DNA of 29,547 nt from an uncultured Elusimicrobium sp. (GCA_902761395.1 CACWKJ010000003.1:1-29547), one strand, 5' to 3'. Shown: positions 16,821 to 23,887, counted from the stretch's first letter. A program made the numbers and translations. The notes: generated by a model not told the origin, from the letters alone.

Positions 16821-17486
16821 ATGCAAAAAGATAATATCGTAACTATCGAAAAAAACTTTGACACTTTTCATTTAACCACAACAAGATATTGCGGTAACAT
16901 GAAAGATATAAATGAAAGAGAAGCTTTTTGTAATTCCTTCGGTATCGATTCAACAAAAATAGTTTTTGCAAATCAGGTTCACGGAACAATGGTGAAAAAG
17001 GTTTCATCCGCCGATTGCGGAACTTTTATTGCCGATTGTGACGGTTTAATAACAGATGATAAAAATATATTTTTATGTATCTTTACCGCCGATTGTATGC
17101 CCGTATTTTTGGCTTCAAGAGATTATTCCGTGGTTGCCATGGTACATGCGGGTTGGCGTGGCCTTGCCGGCGGCATAATTGAAAGTGCGACAATAAGATT
17201 TTTGGAAGATTTCGGTATAAGCACACAGGATATATTCGCTTATGTAGGTCCGCACATAGGACAATGTTGTTATCAGGTGGGGGATGAACTTAAAAAAGCT
17301 TTTAACAGACCTGCCGATGAAGAATATTTTTCTTTGGCAAAAGAAGCACAAAGGCAGTTTAAAAAATTAGGCATAAAAAAATCATATATAAATTCTCATT
17401 GTACCTGCCATGAATATGAAATGTTTTTCTCTTACAGAAGGGAACCTACCGACAAAAGAATAATGTCGTTAATTAAATGTAAATAA
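16821..17486 (+). CDS. pgeF: PgeF/YfiH/YlmD-family protein (peptidoglycan editing factor)
   Basis: Family members are copper/zinc-binding cysteine-histidine hydrolases. E. coli YfiH (PgeF) prevents wrong amino acids at position 1 of the murein stem peptide, and some homologues show purine nucleoside phosphorylase or laccase-like activity. The 221-residue product carries ANQVHG, FTADCMPV, VHAGWRG and GPHIGQCCYQVG, which contain the metal ligands. It starts 5 bases after ftsZ, the usual ylmD-type position, and is the last gene of the block. A strong hairpin terminator follows. Confidence 0.92.
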   Translation: MQKDNIVTIEKNFDTFHLTTTRYCGNMKDINEREAFCNSFGIDSTKIVFANQVHGTMVKKVSSADCGTFIADCDGLITDDKNIFLCIFTADCMPVFLASRDYSVVAMVHAGWRGLAGGIIESATIRFLEDFGISTQDIFAYVGPHIGQCCYQVGDELKKAFNRPADEEYFSLAKEAQRQFKKLGIKKSYINSHCTCHEYEMFFSYRREPTDKRIMSLIKCK

Positions 17487-17498
17487 AAATCAGTAAAT

Positions 17499-17532
17499 AA
17501 AAAAAGCTTGGAACTGTTTGTTCCAAGCTTTT
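17499..17532. terminator. Bidirectional hairpin terminator between pgeF and tRNA-Phe
   Basis: Perfect stem 17502-17514/17520-17532 (AAAAGCTTGGAAC and its complement) with a 5-nt loop. On the minus strand a run of seven T follows (17505 to 17499), which makes it a good terminator for the tRNA transcript. On the plus strand the T-run is shorter. Confidence 0.9.
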
Positions 17533-17548
17533 CAATATTTTTAAAAAG

Positions 17549-17621
17549 TGCTGAGGGGCAGAATCGAACTGCCGACACAAGGTTTTTCAGACCTTTGCTC
17601 TACCGACTGAGCTACCTCAGC
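17549..17621 (-). tRNA. tRNA-Phe (GAA)
   Basis: Read on the minus strand: 7-bp acceptor GCTGAGG/CCTCAGC, D arm GCTC...GAGC, anticodon stem AAGGT/ACCTT with loop CTGAAAA (anticodon GAA), T arm GGCAG TTCGATT CTGCC and discriminator A. The 3' CCA is not encoded. Its 5' end is 11 bases from the stop of the ytxH-like gene, so it may be cut from that mRNA. A possible own promoter (TTGAAG, 16 bases, TATACA) lies inside the ytxH-like gene at 17640-17667. Confidence 0.96.
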
Positions 17622-17632
17622 ACTTTACTTCT

Positions 17633-17962
17633 TTATTCTTGTATAAGATCGTCTGTTTTTTCTTCAACAGGTGTAACTTCTTCTTCAACCGCCGGAGCTT
17701 GCTTTTTAAAAGCTTTTGAATATCTTGCTTTACCTTTTTCCACAAACTCGGAAACTTTTGTTCTGCTTTCGGCAACAAATTTCTTGCCTTTTTCTCTTAA
17801 ATCCGTTCCTACTTCACCGGCATCTTCAACGAAATCTTCAGTAAATTTTTTCAAATGAGCTCTTGTTTCTTTCCCTGTTTTCGGAGCATACAATAAAGCT
17901 GCTGCCGCACCTACAACTGCACCTAATAAAAAAGCAAAAAGACCGCTGTCTCTGTTACTCAT
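17633..17962 (-). CDS. YtxH-domain protein
   Basis: The 109-residue protein begins with a glycine/alanine-rich membrane helix followed by LYAPKTGKETR, the YtxH signature. The rest is a charged helical region with repeated KFxEDxxED and FVxEGKARYS-like segments. Function is unclear in the family; B. subtilis YtxH is a general stress protein. It sits 10 bases after a DUF948-like gene, the same pairing as ytxG-ytxH. AGGAGG-like sequence precedes the start. tRNA-Phe follows directly. Confidence 0.85.
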   Translation of the reverse strand: MSNRDSGLFAFLLGAVVGAAAALLYAPKTGKETRAHLKKFTEDFVEDAGEVGTDLREKGKKFVAESRTKVSEFVEKGKARYSKAFKKQAPAVEEEVTPVEEKTDDLIQE

Positions 17963-17972
17963 AATATGCCTC

Positions 17973-18242
17973 CTACTTCTTTTTTCTAAAGATCATAGCT
18001 GTTGCTGCAGGTAAAACTGTTGCTACTATTTTAACCCAAGCCTTCGGGAAAAAACTTGCAACTTCCAAAACACCTTCCGAAACTTTATGAACAGAATCTA
18101 ATTCAACATTAACTTTGTCTATAGTTTCTTCAAGCTTTTTTGTTGTTTTCGCAACTTGAACCAAAGTAAGTATAAGATAAATAATTGCAACTATAAGTGC
18201 TACTGTCAACAAAACTATACAAACTGTAATTATTTCGTTCAT
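17973..18242 (-). CDS. DUF948/YtxG-like small membrane protein
   Basis: The 89-residue protein has an N-terminal membrane helix (about 5-29), a short helical segment with KTTKKLEETIDKVNVELDSV (coiled-coil-like heptads) and a second hydrophobic stretch near the C-terminus ending FRKKK. Composition and position before a ytxH-like gene fit the YtxG/DUF948 type. The role is unknown. It may act with the YtxH protein at the membrane. Confidence 0.7.
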   Translation of the reverse strand: MNEIITVCIVLLTVALIVAIIYLILTLVQVAKTTKKLEETIDKVNVELDSVHKVSEGVLEVASFFPKAWVKIVATVLPAATAMIFRKKK

Positions 18243-18280
18243 ATCTTTTAGATTTTACCAAAAAAATATTTTTTTTTCAA

Positions 18281-19384
18281 CTATATAATTGTTTTTCCGG
18301 ACTCAAGTTCAAATAAATGAATCTTTTTCAAATCAAAAACCAACTCTATAACCTGGTTGGGTTTCGATTTATTATTTGAATCCACTTTTGCAACCATTAT
18401 GTTTTTGCCGGTATTAAAATGCAAATAAATTTCGCTTCCCAAAGGTTCAACTATATCTACCGTTGCGGAAAATCCGCTGACTACCTGATGGGAAATACTT
18501 GCAAAAAGTTTATCGTAAATATCTTCAGGTCTTACACCCATAACGATTTTTTGATTAACAAACGGTTCAACTTTCTCTTTCATAAAGTCGGGAACTTTAA
18601 CATCAAAAGAACCTTCTTTTAATACTAAACCGTCATTTTCTTTATATACTTCAACATTAAAGAAATTCATCGGAGGTGTTCCTATGAAACCTGCAACGAA
18701 TTTGTTTGCCGGTTTATCATAAAGTTCCAACGGACCTGCTATTTGTTGAATAATACCGTCTTTCATTACACAAATTTTGTCACCCATTGTCATAGCTTCT
18801 GTTTGGTCGTGGGTAACATATATCATTGTACTTTGTAATCTTTCATGCAATTTTTTTAATTCGGCTCTCATTTGAACTCTTAACTTTGCATCAAGGTTGG
18901 AAAGAGGTTCATCGAATAAAAATACTTTAGGTTTCCTTACAATTGCTCTACCTACTGCAACTCTCTGTCTTTGTCCGCCGGAAAGTTGTTTTGGTTTTCT
19001 GTCCAACAAGTGGGCAATACCCAAAATGTCGGCAGCTTCTTTAACTCTTTTATCTATTTCTGCTTTATCATAACCTTTAAGTTTTAAAGCAAAGGCCATA
19101 TTTTGGTAAACTGTCATATGAGGATACAAAGCATAGTTCTGGAAAACCATTGCTATATCTCTGTCTTTTGGAGGAACATCATTAACTCTTTTGCCGTCTA
19201 TAAATATATCACCTGCGGTAATATCTTCAAGACCTGCAACCATTCTCAAAGTTGTGGTTTTACCGCAACCGGAAGGTCCTACGAGAATACAAAATTCTTT
19301 ATCTTTAATTTCCAAGTTAAAATCTTTAACGATTTTAACATCGCCATAACTTTTGTATACATTCTTTAAAATAATTTCGGCCAT
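18281..19384 (-). CDS. Sugar-type ABC transporter ATPase (MsmX/UgpC/MalK class)
   Basis: This 367-residue ATPase energises carbohydrate importers of the CUT1 type. Walker A is GPSGCGKT (36-43), the signature is LSGGQRQRVAVGRA, Walker B is VFLFDEPLSNLDAK and the switch is YVTHDQTEA. A TOBE/OB regulatory region fills the C-terminal third (GVRPEDI). The ATG at 19384 is preferred to the TTG at 19396 because GGAGG (19390-19394) then lies 5 bases upstream. No permease or binding protein is near, so it is probably a shared ATPase serving several sugar transporters, as MsmX does in Bacillus. A good promoter lies upstream. Confidence 0.93.
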   Translation of the reverse strand: MAEIILKNVYKSYGDVKIVKDFNLEIKDKEFCILVGPSGCGKTTTLRMVAGLEDITAGDIFIDGKRVNDVPPKDRDIAMVFQNYALYPHMTVYQNMAFALKLKGYDKAEIDKRVKEAADILGIAHLLDRKPKQLSGGQRQRVAVGRAIVRKPKVFLFDEPLSNLDAKLRVQMRAELKKLHERLQSTMIYVTHDQTEAMTMGDKICVMKDGIIQQIAGPLELYDKPANKFVAGFIGTPPMNFFNVEVYKENDGLVLKEGSFDVKVPDFMKEKVEPFVNQKIVMGVRPEDIYDKLFASISHQVVSGFSATVDIVEPLGSEIYLHFNTGKNIMVAKVDSNNKSKPNQVIELVFDLKKIHLFELESGKTII

Positions 19385-19428
19385 TAATTCCTCCAAAACA
19401 GCTACAAAAATACGATTGTTAGAATAAA

Positions 19429-19457
19429 ATTATATACTTTTGAAAAAAGATAGTCAA
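19429..19457 (-). promoter_or_regulatory. Sigma-70-type promoter of the ABC ATPase gene
   Basis: On the minus strand, TTGACT (19457-19452), exactly 17 bases, then TATAAT (19434-19429). The start codon is 45 bases further on. Confidence 0.85.
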
Positions 19458-19461
19458 TAAA

Positions 19462-19661
19462 AAATTGCCAAAAGCAATTTGTTGAAGAATAGAAGACCGG
19501 AGGTATAGAGGTATAGAAACAAATAGATTGCCACAGGGCTAAAGCCCTTCGCAATGACAAGAGTTGTCATTACGAGCGAAGCGAAGTAATCCATGTAGTT
19601 GCTGTTTCCATACATCCATGCGTCCATACATCCATTCTTCAAAAAATCGCAAAGCGATTTT
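19462..19661. repeat. Nested ~200-base compound palindrome
   Basis: It lies in the gene-free stretch 19385-19834. Outer hairpins are AAATTGC/GCAATTT (19462-19480) and AAAATCGC/GCGATTTT (19643-19661). The arms 19474-19490 and 19634-19650 are inverted copies matching at 15 of 17 bases. Inside are two family-1-related palindromes head to head (19524-19559 and 19565-19594), joined by ATGACAA/TTGTCAT. A direct repeat of CCATACATCCAT (about 19608-19636) fills the right side and AGGTATAG twice the left side. Confidence 0.7.
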
Positions 19662-19669
19662 GTTCAGGT

Positions 19670-19698
19670 TTGACACATTTTCCTATATAATGTAAAAT
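19670..19698 (+). promoter_or_regulatory. Promoter of the trpB2 transcript
   Basis: TTGACA (19670-19675), 17 bases, TAAAAT (19693-19698). TATAAT at 19686 has no matching -35 at normal spacing. The predicted transcript start is around 19705, leaving a leader of about 130 bases. Confidence 0.75.
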
Positions 19699-19706
19699 AA
19701 AAAGAT

Positions 19707-19778
19707 ATGTTTTACGAATATAACAAAACTTATATACAAGATTTTTTGTTTCAAAAGAATTTTGAGTTTCGATGGTGA
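19707..19778 (+). CDS. Possible 23-residue aromatic-rich leader peptide
   Basis: ATG at 19707 opens a 23-codon frame starting MFYEY and ending FEFRW, with TGG as the last codon before TGA. Nine of 23 residues are F, Y or W. It begins within a few bases of the predicted transcript start and has no clear Shine-Dalgarno, so it would be nearly leaderless. Its last codons overlap the 5' arm of the hairpin at 19760-19821. A chance ORF is possible. Confidence 0.35.
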   Translation: MFYEYNKTYIQDFLFQKNFEFRW

Positions 19779-19821
19779 AAAATATGCTGTTTCAGTATTT
19801 TTAACCGAAAAAAACTCAAAA
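19760..19821 (+). promoter_or_regulatory. Leader hairpin reaching the trpB2 ribosome binding site
   Basis: TTTTGAGTTT (19760-19769) pairs perfectly with AAACTCAAAA (19812-19821). The right arm overlaps the start of AAAAGGAG, the trpB2 Shine-Dalgarno (19818-19825). Between the arms is a small hairpin CTGTTTCAG followed by five T. A ribosome reading to the end of the 19707 frame would cover the left arm and open this stem, so translational control is plausible but unproven. Confidence 0.4.
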
Positions 19822-19834
19822 GGAGAATTTTATT

Positions 19835-21211
19835 ATGTCAAAATTAAATAACAGTAAAAAAATAATGTTAAGTGAAGAAGATATACCTAAACAGTGGTAT
19901 AACATACAGGCGGATTTGCCTCATCCTTTGGAACCTGCTTTCAATACAAGAACAGGAAAAATCGCAACAAAAGAAGATTTATGCCAAATTTTCCCGGAAG
20001 CAATTGTTGAACAGGAAGTAAGCAGAGAAAGATGGATAGATATTCCGGACCAGGTAAGAGATGCTTACAAGATATGGAGACCGTCTCCTCTTATAAGAGC
20101 AACGAATCTCGAAAAGTATTTGGATACACCTGCAAAAATATACTTTAAAAACGAAGGTGTAAGTCCTTCCGGCAGCCACAAATCAAATTCCGCAATAGCA
20201 CAAGCTTATTATAATATGAAAGCCGGAACAAAAAGAATAGCAACCGAAACAGGTGCAGGTCAGTGGGGTTCGGCTCTTGCTATGGCTTGTAAAATGTTCG
20301 GTATAGAATGCGTGGTATATATGGTAAAAGTTTCTTTCCAACAGAAACCTTACAGAAAATCTCTTATGCAGGTTTACGGAGCAAATGTTTATGCAAGTCC
20401 TTCAATGCAAACCGAAGCAGGAAGAAAAGTGTTGGAAAAAGATCCAAACTGCACAGGTTCTTTAGGTATAGCAATATCCGAAGCAATTGAAGATGTATTG
20501 ACACACGAAAATGCAAAATATTCGTTGGGCAGTGTATTAAATCATGTTGCAATGCACCAAACTGTTATAGGTTTGGAAGCAAAGAAACAGTTGGAAATGG
20601 TAGATGAATATCCTGATATAGTAATTGCTTGTTTGGGCGGCGGTTCGAATTTCTCGGGTTTGGCATTTCCTTTCATAATGGATAAGATAAACGGAACACA
20701 TAAAAATTTAAGAGCAATAGCAGCGGAACCTTCGGCATGTCCTAAACTTTCCAAGGGTGTATATGCTTACGATTACGGTGATTTGTCAGGTTTTACACCT
20801 GCATTTAAAATGTATACATTAGGTCATACATTTATGCCGAGCGGGATACATGCCGGCGGATTAAGATATCACGGAGCATCACCTTTGGTTTCTGCAATAG
20901 TAAAAGAAAAACTTGCAGAATCCGTAGTGGTAAAACAAAGAGAAGTTTTTGAAGCGGCGGTAACTTTCGCAAGATGCGAAGGAATACTTCCCGCACCGGA
21001 ATCTTCTCATGCAATAAGAGTAGCAATAAACGAAGCATTAAAAGCAAAAGAAGAAGGCAAATCTAAAACTATATTGTTCAATTTGTCAGGTCACGGACAT
21101 TTTGATTTAACCGCTTACGAACAATATTTGGCAGGAAAAATTCAGGATTGCAATTATTCCGAAGAAGAAGTTCAAAAAGCATTAAAAGATTTACCGAAAG
21201 TAAACTTATAA
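19835..21211 (+). CDS. trpB2: TrpB2-type pyridoxal-phosphate enzyme (tryptophan synthase beta-like)
   Basis: The 458-residue product belongs to the longer TrpB2 class. It carries the long N-terminal extension (PHPLEPAFNTRTGK), PSPLIRATNLE, the PLP lysine K116 in SGSHKSNSA, ETGAGQWGSA and the phosphate-binding CLGGGSNFSG. Classical TrpB condenses indole and serine to tryptophan with TrpA. TrpB2 proteins usually lack TrpA contacts and may salvage indole or deaminate serine. No trpA or other trp gene is in the window. AAAAGGAG precedes the ATG. Its promoter and a possible regulatory leader are listed separately. Confidence 0.92.
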   Translation: MSKLNNSKKIMLSEEDIPKQWYNIQADLPHPLEPAFNTRTGKIATKEDLCQIFPEAIVEQEVSRERWIDIPDQVRDAYKIWRPSPLIRATNLEKYLDTPAKIYFKNEGVSPSGSHKSNSAIAQAYYNMKAGTKRIATETGAGQWGSALAMACKMFGIECVVYMVKVSFQQKPYRKSLMQVYGANVYASPSMQTEAGRKVLEKDPNCTGSLGIAISEAIEDVLTHENAKYSLGSVLNHVAMHQTVIGLEAKKQLEMVDEYPDIVIACLGGGSNFSGLAFPFIMDKINGTHKNLRAIAAEPSACPKLSKGVYAYDYGDLSGFTPAFKMYTLGHTFMPSGIHAGGLRYHGASPLVSAIVKEKLAESVVVKQREVFEAAVTFARCEGILPAPESSHAIRVAINEALKAKEEGKSKTILFNLSGHGHFDLTAYEQYLAGKIQDCNYSEEEVQKALKDLPKVNL

Positions 21212-21215
21212 ACAA

Positions 21216-21310
21216 CAATTTATAATTTACAATGTACAATTTTTGATAAATAATTAGATTTTTTGCAAAGCGAAAAATACATTAATTATCAATTATAAAT
21301 TTTAAATTAT
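21216..21310. repeat. A+T-rich imperfect inverted repeat before the pyruvate kinase gene
   Basis: Centre TTTTTGC-AAA-GCGAAAAA (about 21260-21279) is flanked by GATAA...TAATTA on the left and TAATTATC on the right, and by TTTATAATTT/AAATTATA-like outer arms. The apex GCAAAGCG resembles that of the hairpin at 19643-19661. It could terminate trpB2 transcription, but low complexity limits confidence. Confidence 0.45.
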
Positions 21311-21338
21311 AGATTAAAAGATATGGAGTATTTGTATT

Positions 21339-22373
21339 ATGGCTAACAAGACAGGGATTATTTGTACAATGGGACCTTCCACAAGGTCTGCAAAAATAAT
21401 AAAGAGTCTTTCCGATAACGGAATGACCGTTGCAAGACTCAATTTTTCTCACGGAACTTTCGAACAATACGAAAAAGATATTGCTTTAATAAGATCCGTA
21501 AACAAGAAGTATAAAAGAAACATTAAAATTTTAGGTGATTTGGAAGGACACAGAATAAGAATAGGTATGTTGGAAGGCGGAAAACCTGTTGCACTGAAAA
21601 AAGATCAAAAGGTTGTACTAACCAACAAAAAACTTATAGGAAACTCAAAAACTCTTTCAATAGATTATTCCGGTCCTATGTCCGATTTAAAAAAAGGACT
21701 TGAAATTTTTATAGATGACGGGAACTTAAAACTTACCGTTGTATCTGCCGGTAAAGATTCCGTTACAACCGTAGTTGGAATGGATTATCTTTTAAAAGAA
21801 CATAAAGGTATAAACATACCTGCCGCAAAATTACATTTCCCGGAAATTGAAGAACACGATAAAAAACATATTGATTTTGCAATAAAAAACAAACTCGATT
21901 ACATTGCAAACTCGTTTGTAAGAAACAAATCCGATATGAAATATTTGAAGAAAATAGTTTCTCAACAACATCCGAAATGTCAACTTGTGGCAAAAATCGA
22001 AGACAGAGAAGGAATAGATAATGTTGCTTCAATTCTTGAAGTTTGCGACGGTATAATGGTTGCAAGAGGCGATATGGGAATATCTATTCCGTTATGGACA
22101 GTTCCGGTGGTTCAAAAATATATCATAAGAAAATGCAGATCAAGGCAAAAATTTGTTATAACAGCAACACAAATGCTTGAAAGTATGGTGGAAAATCCGG
22201 TTCCTACAAGAGCCGAAGTAAGCGATGTCGCAAATGCAATTATAGACGGCAGCAATTTTGTAATGTTGTCTGCGGAAACCGCCGTAGGAAAATATCCTGA
22301 AAAAGCAGTTGCAATGATGGGCAATATAATAAAATTTACAGAAAAAAATATTTACAGATTACCGTTGGTATAA
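21339..22373 (+). CDS. pyk: Pyruvate kinase lacking the C-terminal domain
   Basis: Pyruvate kinase transfers phosphate from PEP to ADP at the end of glycolysis. Core residues are present: ARLNFSHG with R33, N35 and S37, the catalytic lysine K219 in AKIEDREG, metal-binding E221 and D245 in MVARGDMG, and the signature TATQMLESMVENPVPTRAEVSDVANA. The protein stops at 344 residues, just after the barrel, whereas common enzymes are about 470. The C-terminal effector domain is absent and the stop is clean. The usual DTKGPEIR segment reads DLEGHRIR. Activity is likely but regulation should differ. GGAG precedes the ATG. It ends one base before the ZIP gene. Confidence 0.9.
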   Translation: MANKTGIICTMGPSTRSAKIIKSLSDNGMTVARLNFSHGTFEQYEKDIALIRSVNKKYKRNIKILGDLEGHRIRIGMLEGGKPVALKKDQKVVLTNKKLIGNSKTLSIDYSGPMSDLKKGLEIFIDDGNLKLTVVSAGKDSVTTVVGMDYLLKEHKGINIPAAKLHFPEIEEHDKKHIDFAIKNKLDYIANSFVRNKSDMKYLKKIVSQQHPKCQLVAKIEDREGIDNVASILEVCDGIMVARGDMGISIPLWTVPVVQKYIIRKCRSRQKFVITATQMLESMVENPVPTRAEVSDVANAIIDGSNFVMLSAETAVGKYPEKAVAMMGNIIKFTEKNIYRLPLV

Positions 22374-22374
22374 A

Positions 22375-23082
22375 ATGCAACAATTATTATTTTCTCTTTT
22401 AGCAATGTGTTCCGCACTTATAGGAACGTTTGTAGTGTTAAAATTTTCCGAATGGGCAAGAAAACATTCCATATTGTTAATAGGTTTTGCCGCAGGTGTT
22501 ATGTTATCCATAGCATTTGTTCATTTGTTGCCGGAATCGGTGGAACATAATCCCAACGCAATAATTTATGCTTTTGTCGGTTTTTTGTTTATGTTTGCAA
22601 TTCAACATTTTATATTCTTTCATCCTTGTCACGATGATCATTGTCATGTTCATTTGGGAACACTTTCCACTTTCGGTTTATCATTACATTCTTTTTTTGA
22701 CGGTATAGTTATAAGTATAGGGTTCGGAGCAAATGCTTATATAGGACTTATGACAACAATAGCAATAATGTTGCACAAGTTACCCGACGGTGTAACTATT
22801 ACGGGAATTTTGATGCATTCGAACAAATCGATAAAACAAATAATATGTTATTCGTTAACGGTAGCAACATTTACTCCTGTAGGAACACTTATAGGACTTT
22901 TCTTTTCTAACCAAATAGCACATTTAATAGGCAGTTTTTTGGCATTTACCGCAGGAACATTTATTTATTTATCTGCAGCGGATCTCATTCCGGAAACGCA
23001 TAAAGCATCCAACAAAAAAGCGGGACTCTGTTTATTGTTGGGAGTAATCATCGTTTCTTTTTTAGGTCATATCGCCCACTAA
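22375..23082 (+). CDS. ZIP-family divalent metal transporter
   Basis: The 235-residue inner-membrane protein has about eight hydrophobic segments. ZIP metal-site motifs are clear: HSFFDGIVISIGF in TM4 and HKLPDGVTITG in TM5, and the histidine-rich loop HPCHDDHCHVH before TM4 could bind zinc. It likely takes up zinc, iron or manganese. The start lies one base after the pyk stop, so the two are co-transcribed. A palindrome-rich gap of 370 bases follows. Confidence 0.92.
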   Translation: MQQLLFSLLAMCSALIGTFVVLKFSEWARKHSILLIGFAAGVMLSIAFVHLLPESVEHNPNAIIYAFVGFLFMFAIQHFIFFHPCHDDHCHVHLGTLSTFGLSLHSFFDGIVISIGFGANAYIGLMTTIAIMLHKLPDGVTITGILMHSNKSIKQIICYSLTVATFTPVGTLIGLFFSNQIAHLIGSFLAFTAGTFIYLSAADLIPETHKASNKKAGLCLLLGVIIVSFLGHIAH

Positions 23083-23088
23083 AAATAG

Positions 23089-23120
23089 TTTATAAGTTTA
23101 TAGGGTTATAAGGTTATAGG
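23089..23120. repeat. Short degenerate tandem repeat
   Basis: About four imperfect copies of an 8-9 base unit (TTATAAGG / TTTATAGGG) follow the ZIP gene. Confidence 0.5.
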
Positions 23121-23122
23121 TT

Positions 23123-23208
23123 TGTCATCCCGCACGCCACCAATTGTCATCCCGCACTCGGTGCGGGCTCTTGTCGTTCGTCGTCATTCTGAACTTGATT
23201 CAGAATCT
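23123..23208. repeat. Cluster of family-1 palindromes (one truncated, two full)
   Basis: A truncated TGTCATCCCGCA at 23123, a full copy with stem CCCGCAC/GTGCGGG at about 23145-23172, and a copy with stem TCTGAA/TTCAGA at 23182-23208. They open the gene-free stretch 23083-23452. Confidence 0.8.
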
Positions 23209-23218
23209 CGCCGTTCGT

Positions 23219-23320
23219 TGTCATTCTGAACTTGATTCAGAATCTATAAAAAAATAAAGACATGTGATAAAAAGGAATAAATATATTTGTATAGATTGCG
23301 GATCGGAGTCCGCAATGACA
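23219..23320. repeat. Gene-less inverted pair of family-1 ends (102 bases)
   Basis: A forward end (TGTCATTC...GAATCTATAAAA) at 23219 faces a reverse end (TATAGATTGCGGATC...GCAATGACA) at 23292-23320, with about 31 bases of A+T-rich filler. Layout matches the GIY-YIG unit at 23401-23788 without the gene. Confidence 0.75.
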
Positions 23321-23431
23321 CAAACATCGGTTTGTCATTCTGAACTTGATTCAGAATCTATAATTGCGGATCGGAGTCCGCAATGACACAAACATCGGTT
23401 TGTCATTCTGAACTTGATTCAGAATCTATAA
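23296..23431. repeat. Two tandem copies of a 68-base unit
   Basis: 23296-23363 and 23364-23431 appear identical. Each unit holds a reverse family-1 end with stem TGCGGA/TCCGCA, a 12-base spacer with CAAACATCGG, and a forward end with stem TCTGAA/TTCAGA. Confidence 0.9.
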
Positions 23432-23788
23432 AAAAATAAAATACCTTGTATTATGAAACAATATTATGTTTATATACTATTTAGTGATAAAAACGGAACA
23501 TTATATATAGGTGTAACAAATAATTTAATAAAAAGAGTATATGAACATAAGAATGAATTTGTTAAAGGTTTTACAGAAAAATATAAAGTTAATAAATTAG
23601 GATATTTTGAAAAATATAATAGTATAGAAGAAGCAATAAAAAGAGAAAAACAATTAAAAAATTGGAAACGAGAATGGAAAGTTTCCCTTATAGAACAAAA
23701 TAATAGTGAGTGGGAAGATTTATACTATTCATTATTAGGATGAAATTTATTGTTTTATAGATTCCGTGTCGCAGCACGGAATGACATC
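23401..23788. mobile_element. Candidate mobile unit: GIY-YIG gene between inverted family-1 ends
   Basis: Left end 23401-23440 and right end 23749-23788 (reverse complement) share TGTCATTC, then a variable hairpin, then GAATCTATAAAA-x-AATAAA. The variable parts differ (stem TCTGAA/TTCAGA on the left, CCGTG/CACGG on the right), while the flanking bases match. The gene at 23453-23743 fills the space. Gene-less pairs with the same end layout occur at 23219-23320, 23333-23388 and 27963-28068. Mobility is inferred from layout only. Confidence 0.5.
23453..23743 (+). CDS. Small GIY-YIG nuclease-family protein
   Basis: The 96-residue protein is a single GIY-YIG domain of the UPF0213/COG2827 size class. 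It has YVYIL (5-9) and LYIGVTNNL (17-25) as the GIY and YIG strands, then R28 and H32 of the catalytic helix, and a later EKQLKNW segment typical of the small family. The domain cuts DNA in known nucleases, but biochemical roles of small stand-alone members are mostly unknown. Leucines are nearly all TTA with no TTG, unlike the neighbours, which is mild evidence of separate origin. It lies inside inverted family-1 ends. Confidence 0.92.
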   Translation: MKQYYVYILFSDKNGTLYIGVTNNLIKRVYEHKNEFVKGFTEKYKVNKLGYFEKYNSIEEAIKREKQLKNWKREWKVSLIEQNNSEWEDLYYSLLG

Positions 23789-23832
23789 TCAATATCATAA
23801 ACTTATACTCAATTTTATTTTGTAAAATTTAG

Positions 23833-23854
23833 TATAATCTGTGGTTAGTATAAT
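23833..23854 (+). promoter_or_regulatory. Possible -10 boxes of the AsmA-like gene
   Basis: AGTATAAT occurs twice, with TATAAT at 23833-23838 and 23849-23854. No convincing -35 is visible. The ATG is at 23888 with AAGAAGG upstream. Confidence 0.4.
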
Positions 23855-23887
23855 ATTAAAATGTTTTTATAAGAAGGTATAAAAATC

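Noticed and set aside
19385..19396. TTG start extending the ABC ATPase by 4 residues
   Set aside because: It would lie on the GGAGG ribosome site that serves the ATG at 19384.
19670..19691. TTGACA with TATAAT at 19686 as the trpB2 promoter
   Set aside because: The spacer would be only 10 bases. TAAAAT at 19693 gives 17 bases.
23296..23431. CRISPR array
   Set aside because: Only two adjacent identical 68-base units with no distinct spacers and no cas genes. The units are pairs of family-1 palindromes.
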